From contig CM028897.1 in the NCBI GenBank assembly GCA_016801885.1, positions 2,773,501 to 2,837,500 on the forward strand: a stretch of 64,000 nucleotides of DNA, written 5' to 3'. This stretch comes from Toxotes chatareus (lineage: Eukaryota > Chordata > Actinopteri > Toxotidae). Position numbers and translations under genes: made by a program. The notes below the pieces were generated by a model. The model saw only the letters and a program-made list of their open reading frames with translations, had not been told where the DNA came from and searched no databases. This document shows, one piece after another, positions 59,030 through 64,000 of this stretch. Position 1 is the first letter of the stretch; every line of letters begins with the position of its first letter.

Positions 59030-59908
59030 GGGGCCAGTTTCACAAAGATGGACTTTAATTATGACTTAGATCAAAGTGGTAGACTTCAGATAGAAGTCAT
59101 CTGTTGCACAAAGCTGTCTAGTTCTTGACTATTTTAAGCAGGACTAATTGCTGGGAATTCAATAGGAGGCTCAGTAAAAGCAGCTGTTGATCCTGTGATC
59201 GCAGCAATTCCCATTGAATTCATTTTATTTTGCTGCAAAGTTTTTTTGTTTTTTTTTTGGTGTGTCCAGACCTTGACTTTGAACTCATTAGCCATGTTTC
59301 CATGGTAACAGTGACACCTGCCGACCACCACATGACAAAAAAAAGAGGGAAAAATGACTAATTTGTGGTTTTCAAACAATGTTGTGGAACGAGTAACGAG
59401 AATGGAAAGACACTGCCATATAACTTGTTGGAAATAGACAGCAGTGTAGACACCACCACCACCACCAGTCATTGTTGTTTGGCCAAAGACGTTATCCTGA
59501 GACTGACTGACGAGTCAGCAAACGTACTGAGAGCCCTGCAGTAATGAGAAACTACAGCAGCTCAGCCCTGCTCTGGGTCCACACTGCGCTGAGATTTTAT
59601 ACCTCTGGAAGTTTGTTGTATTGTCACATTCATCACTGATTTTGCCAGTAAAACGTCCTTGTAACTGTTGAATGTCTCCAGAAGGCAAATATTTTCTGCT
59701 GCAGTAAACGGTGCTGAGCGGTTTGACGCAGTTGTTTGGTTAGTCACGTCAAAATAAAGTCTTAAGTTACCCAAAATTCATAGCAAATTGGTCCTAATTA
59801 AGACTGGACGAGAACTGGACAGTTTCGTGCAATTAGACATCTATCTGAAGTCTGACTGTTACTTTGATCTAAGCCATCGCTGAAGTCCATCTTCATGAAA
59901 CTGGCCCC
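59030..59908. mobile_element. PIF/Harbinger-like element with long terminal inverted repeats and a Myb-like ORF relic
   Basis: The left end GGGGCCAGTTTCACAAAGAT (from 59030) is mirrored by the right end ATCTTCATGAAACTGGCCCC (to 59908). The inverted similarity extends inward for about 130 bp, including CTTAGATCAAAGT and ACTTCAGATAGA on the left with their complements on the right. On the minus strand, 59562-59774 encodes NRSAPFTAAENICLLETFNS and then YKDVLLAK. This resembles the start of the Myb/SANT-like protein of Harbinger transposons (NFSAAEVALLVEKFEENKDVL type). No transposase catalytic region is present, so the copy is non-autonomous. Confidence 0.65.
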
Positions 59909-60239
59909 AGGATCCTGAGCATCCATGACTCAAGCTTCTTGTTTTTGCATGGCAGCAGTTGTTTAGTGGAAGGTTAAACCACCCGTCACCTCTATAGGCT
60001 GCAGGGTAGAAGGAGGCTAACATCCTGTCACCCCCCCCCCAGTCCCAAGCCGCATGTCTCAGAACTGGTCCAGTGTAGCATTACCTCATACCAGTGCCAT
60101 CATCAAGTTCCCACAGGTATGCGGCCGCTGCTTGATGGATTACAGACAGATGCAGAGTCGAGCAACTGCACCATGAAGTCCTACAAAGAGAGTGTGAAAA
60201 GTTAACTGAGCCCTGATATATCATTAACAAAGGCTCTCT

Positions 60240-60580
60240 AAACACAGGCGCGGCGGTGTGTTGTGCAGAGGATACACAGCCAGAATTTATCTGTTGTTTT
60301 AAAAACTTCCTCTGTGCTTTGAGAAAGGCCTTGGCCTATTTGGAGCGCAGGCTGAGTTGAAGACAAAAGGAAATGAATGGAAAGCTGAAGCAGACGACAG
60401 CTTAATACGATATCTAAAGCCGCCTTTGTTTACTGAACACTACATATTCCTCATCCCTAAATTAGAATTGTACTTAGCAAATGTTTTCTCGTGTTGCGAC
60501 GGCTTTATTCACGCAATACCAGCACATTCAAATCGTCAAGAAAGTTTATGGCAGTGCCATAAAATCTAATCTTCAGTTTC
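60240..60580. promoter_or_regulatory. Candidate conserved non-coding element with a 19-bp palindrome
   Basis: This is a repeat-free, mixed-composition block containing a perfect inverted repeat, TTTATGGCA-G-TGCCATAAA (60545-60563). TTTATGG resembles posterior HOX/CDX binding sites, here in mirror arrangement. Enhancer function is an inference from appearance. Confidence 0.25.
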
Positions 60581-61223
60581 ACACCACTTTTATTCCCTCT
60601 TCCAAACCTATTACCAAATCCCTCCCTTTCTCCCCCCTTGTTCATCCATAAATCTTCATCCTCACGTGTGGCGGAGAGGGGATGGGAGGGGAGAGGAAGG
60701 GGAGAAAGACATCGCTGGTGGAATCCAAACAAGTCATAATTCTTATCGTCATCACTATAACCCAGTGTTATATACAGCCGACCTGTCCCTCACCCCCCCC
60801 ACAGGCTTGCGTGTCTAATCCCTCAGTCCCCCGCCACAACAGGCTTAAAGCATGACGTTCCAGCATGCATCCAGACTAAATAACATAGGAACCTCAGCAC
60901 CTTTAAAGGTTTATCAACTTGTCTCAGCGGGAGAAACATTATTAGTGACCTTTTTCTTTGTATAAAAGGTCTCGGCAGAGCTCAACACATGCTGCTGAGC
61001 TCAAATGAAATACAGAGGAAAAAAAATGGGACGAATTATGTGTCGTCCTGTAAATTTGATGTGTAGCATCACTTCCACAATAAAACAACACAAAAAGGCC
61101 ACTAAAATTTTCACTTCTACGAACATGACAGTACAATCATCTAAGACCAAACCTCTGATCACAGCAGCTACAATAGATCTTAGTGGGTTTGTTGTAGTGT
61201 AACACAATTTTCAAGATTAAACC

Positions 61224-61420
61224 ACTGGCTCCCAACCTTTTCTGAGTTCTGACCTCTTAAACATCTATGAATTGTTTGCAGTTCCACCAAATAATCGTTT
61301 CCCGTCTAAACTTCTCAGATGGTTTGATTTAAATAACTGTTTGAGGCCCAAAGAGGAAAATCTTCTCTTCAAACCTCAGAGAAAAGTCTAAAGATAAATG
61401 ACTACACCAGTGCAAAAAGG
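61224..61420 (-). mobile_element. Inverted copy of the 22045-type MITE
   Basis: It starts CCACTGGCTCCCAACCTTTT, close to the CAGTGGTTCCCAACC terminus. The interior CTAAACTTCTCAGATGG, spacer and AACTGTTTGAGGCCCAAAGA is the reverse complement of the interior of the 22045 copy. The right end fades out. Confidence 0.55.
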
Positions 61421-61947
61421 TAAATCACAATTCTCCAAATTCAAAAAGCTTACCTCAAATATACTCAGGCTACTAACAGAGAAGGTTTGGGTAATAAAAA
61501 CCAGTCACATCTGAGAAGATGGGAGCAGGAAATTCTTAGGCATAAATGACTTCATTTATTATCAAAATAGTAATAATACTTGATAATAGTCTGAGCTCAC
61601 TTAATTAATTTGACAAAACACTATTCAGGTTGAAGTGATTCAAAATATTTTCATAGACTGTAATTATGTCGTGAGCTTCAAGTGTTTTTCACCTGCATTA
61701 TTTTTGGGAAGTTCATTTAAAACCACTAAATTTATGTAGTGATTCTGATTATAGAAGGAAAACAACAGCTATAACAATCTCTCTGCTAATCCACTAAGGA
61801 TGGAACAGAAAAGCTGGAGGAGAATATTATACTATTATCTTCTAAAAGTGCCCTGAGATAACTTCTGTTGTGATTTGATGCTTCATAAATAAAATCAACT
61901 TGACTTAAGTCTTACTCAAAGCACATTTAACAAATCCTTTAAAATAT

Positions 61948-61963
61948 ATATATATATATATAT
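61948..61963. repeat. (AT)n microsatellite
   Basis: A short AT dinucleotide run is followed by a T run in intergenic DNA. Confidence 0.8.
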
Positions 61964-62879
61964 TTTTTTTCCCTACAAGCTGAAGCTCGGCAGCCAAAAT
62001 CAAAAAGTGGGTCATCCAAACATGTAAATGCTGCTCCTGTTCCGTTCACGGTCAGTGTGTTTAAAACTGTGAGCTCTCATCCACCACAGAGAATAAACAG
62101 CTGACAGTTTCACTTTTAGGTGAAAGGTCACAGACAGGAGGAAGACTGACATTTGGTCAATCAAAACCCACAGCTGCTGGAAGTAGTTTCTGTGAGTCAG
62201 GCCTCATGTCTCCCTCCTCCCACGTGTTCAAACCCAGCTGGTTCCTGAGAACACAAATACATCTCACTACGTGTTTAAATAATTTTTCTGTTTGGAAAGA
62301 CTGGATAAATTGTCTTTATGTAGGTGTCTTACAAACCTAAGAAATACATGCAGATCTAATGCTCTTAACTGGATCCTTCAAACTTTTAGGGTGACCTGAT
62401 TTTAAAAACTGTGTTCAAAATTGATTTAGCAGAGAGTGGCGCTGTGGTGAGACTTAAGAGAAATACTCAAAGCGCCCTTGTGTGGTTATTACATTTGATG
62501 TGACGATTGCAAGGTTGACAATCGCTGGAATTACTGGAATATCTGTCCTCTGACGTTGGTTTTACAACATCCATCGCTAATCTGCATGTCAAGCTACTAT
62601 TTAATCGTCACTCTAAGTTTATCCATTTACCTTCTCCTCCTACAGGGGGTGACGCTCTATTCAGTACATGATACAGCTGCAAGTCAGATCATCAAGACTG
62701 TCAAATTAACTTGGCAAATGATTGAGCGATTGGGAAGGCAGAGGCTTAAGTGTACCTCGGCTCTGCCGACAGCACCGCTCTCCATCCTCGTCATAAAATG
62801 GTGATACTCCATCAGTCACGCTCTGCCCCCAGTGTGGATGCCAGCCAAGTGCCAATAATACCATTGATACTCATCCACA

Positions 62880-63480
62880 CACTCCGGTTTATAAATAGAT
62901 TGTTTGAATATTAATCTTCTCTTTATACTCCACTGCCAATTTCCCCCATTTTGATGTATATTTGAATATTATGCAAATAAAAACACATCTCAGTCGCATC
63001 ATCATGTGGGTTTAAGTACAGTAGCAGCGACTTGGCCTAGTGTGATCATGGGGTATAATAATGGAATGAGTTGCTTTTAAAGTGGGATTAAGGTGTTCTT
63101 AAGGCATTGAGGAATTTCCCTGTAGGATTGCAGAGGCAAATATGCGTATAAATTGGAGCGGATTGGAGTTTCAGTTACTAAAAACATCCCTCCAATGCAG
63201 AGCTGCTCTCAAAGAGGGAGTAATACGATTGGCTGAATTCAGTCTACGCAGGTGGAGACAAAGCAGCTGCAATTTTCCGCTTTGAAGTTCATTATTAAAT
63301 TGATTATTAAAGTAAATTTCACTATTAAGGTCAGTAAAATTAAACAGCTTATGGCTAAATTGTTTGTACCAAGACTGCCAGGCTTTGACAGGAACTCCAG
63401 CACTTTCATCAGATTCGAGGAATCGTGAGCGATTAAGGAAAGAACGATCAAAACTGATGAATCATTTTTGGGTCGAGCTC
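62880..63480. promoter_or_regulatory. Candidate conserved non-coding element
   Basis: This block is free of repeats and has many homeodomain-type ATTA/TTAAT cores, an octamer-like ATTATGCAAAT (62968-62978) and balanced composition, unlike the flanking AT-rich DNA. No open frame has a recognisable family. The regulatory role is only inferred. Confidence 0.25.
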
Positions 63481-64000
63481 CAAAACACGCAGGATCCTAC
63501 ACTTCCCATGATGCAACTCGATAGCATTATTCATCAGAACCTCACTGCTTAATGAACTTCAGTCTCTGAGCCCAAGACCCAGGGAACTCAAAGTTATTTT
63601 TACAGCTTACAACTGTTTTCACAGACAGACAGTAGTGCTCCCCACGATGAGTAAACTTATCTTAATGTGGAAAATTGTTGGAGTGCCTTTAAAAATGATC
63701 CCGTCTCATGGCTTTTCTTTTTTAACCCCTGAATATTCCTGAATTCCAAAATCCAAAAGTTGATTCTGTGTCTTAGAGGAAAACTATCTTCAGTTTATCT
63801 TAGAGAGTAGAAACTTTTGTAGAATGGAAGCACATACGGACATGAGATGGTTTTGGCTTGATGTTGTGCAATAAGTTAAGATGAACAGATGTTTCTTTCT
63901 TGTGTGGTTCAAACAGATCTAGACTTTTTTTTACAATCTACCTCGGGGCTTCCATTTGCTCTGGTTTTCTGAGACGCCATCTGCGGACAAATAAATTTTC

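Noticed and set aside
1..64000. CRISPR arrays, operons, tRNA or rRNA genes
   Set aside because: None seen. The only tRNA-like sequences are the diverged SINE heads at 12621-12787 and 51827-51970.

Overview
This window is nuclear DNA from a ray-finned fish, most likely a percomorph-type teleost. It has small exons with GT/AG junctions, short introns, AT-rich intergenic DNA, many CA/GT/CT/GA microsatellites and degraded copies of fish-type mobile elements (Tc1, Harbinger-like, hAT-like and other MITEs, tRNA-derived SINEs). There are no prokaryotic features. The gene set (ppfia3, nucb1, tbc1d17, akt1s1, emc10) corresponds to genes that lie together on human 19q13.33, so this is a conserved vertebrate gene neighbourhood.

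Layout, left to right. (1) 312-7191, minus: the 5' coding part of ppfia3 (liprin-alpha-3), six exons, running off the left edge, with a probable non-coding first exon near 8713-8900. (2) 11704-15177, minus: nucb1 (nucleobindin-1), twelve coding exons, complete. (3) 16783-18432, minus: a divergent D-type cyclin, probably ccndx, four exons, complete. (4) 18433-22440: repeats and no convincing gene. (5) 23130-28871, minus: tbc1d17, a Rab GAP with seventeen exons and one GC-AG intron. (6) 31545-33893, plus: akt1s1 (PRAS40), five coding exons, head-to-head with tbc1d17. (7) 35120-41439, minus: a small stand-alone PRY-SPRY (B30.2) protein with six exons, tail-to-tail with akt1s1. (8) 45663-50199, minus: emc10, with two alternative last exons, each followed by its own poly(A) signal. 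(9) 50300-64000: no supported gene; a SINE, a Harbinger-like element with long terminal inverted repeats, and stretches that look like conserved non-coding DNA.

I rebuilt all exon structures by hand from reading frame, splice sites and remembered family sequence. In each gene the exon lengths and phases close exactly. The genes do not form one pathway. akt1s1 (mTORC1 inhibitor) and tbc1d17 (membrane traffic and autophagy) share an intergenic promoter region, and emc10 and nucb1 both act in the secretory pathway. I found no clearly new biological system. The best leads are the EMC10 dual 3' ends, the RING-less PRY-SPRY gene, E-boxes in the akt1s1/tbc1d17 interval, and several undescribed repeat structures.
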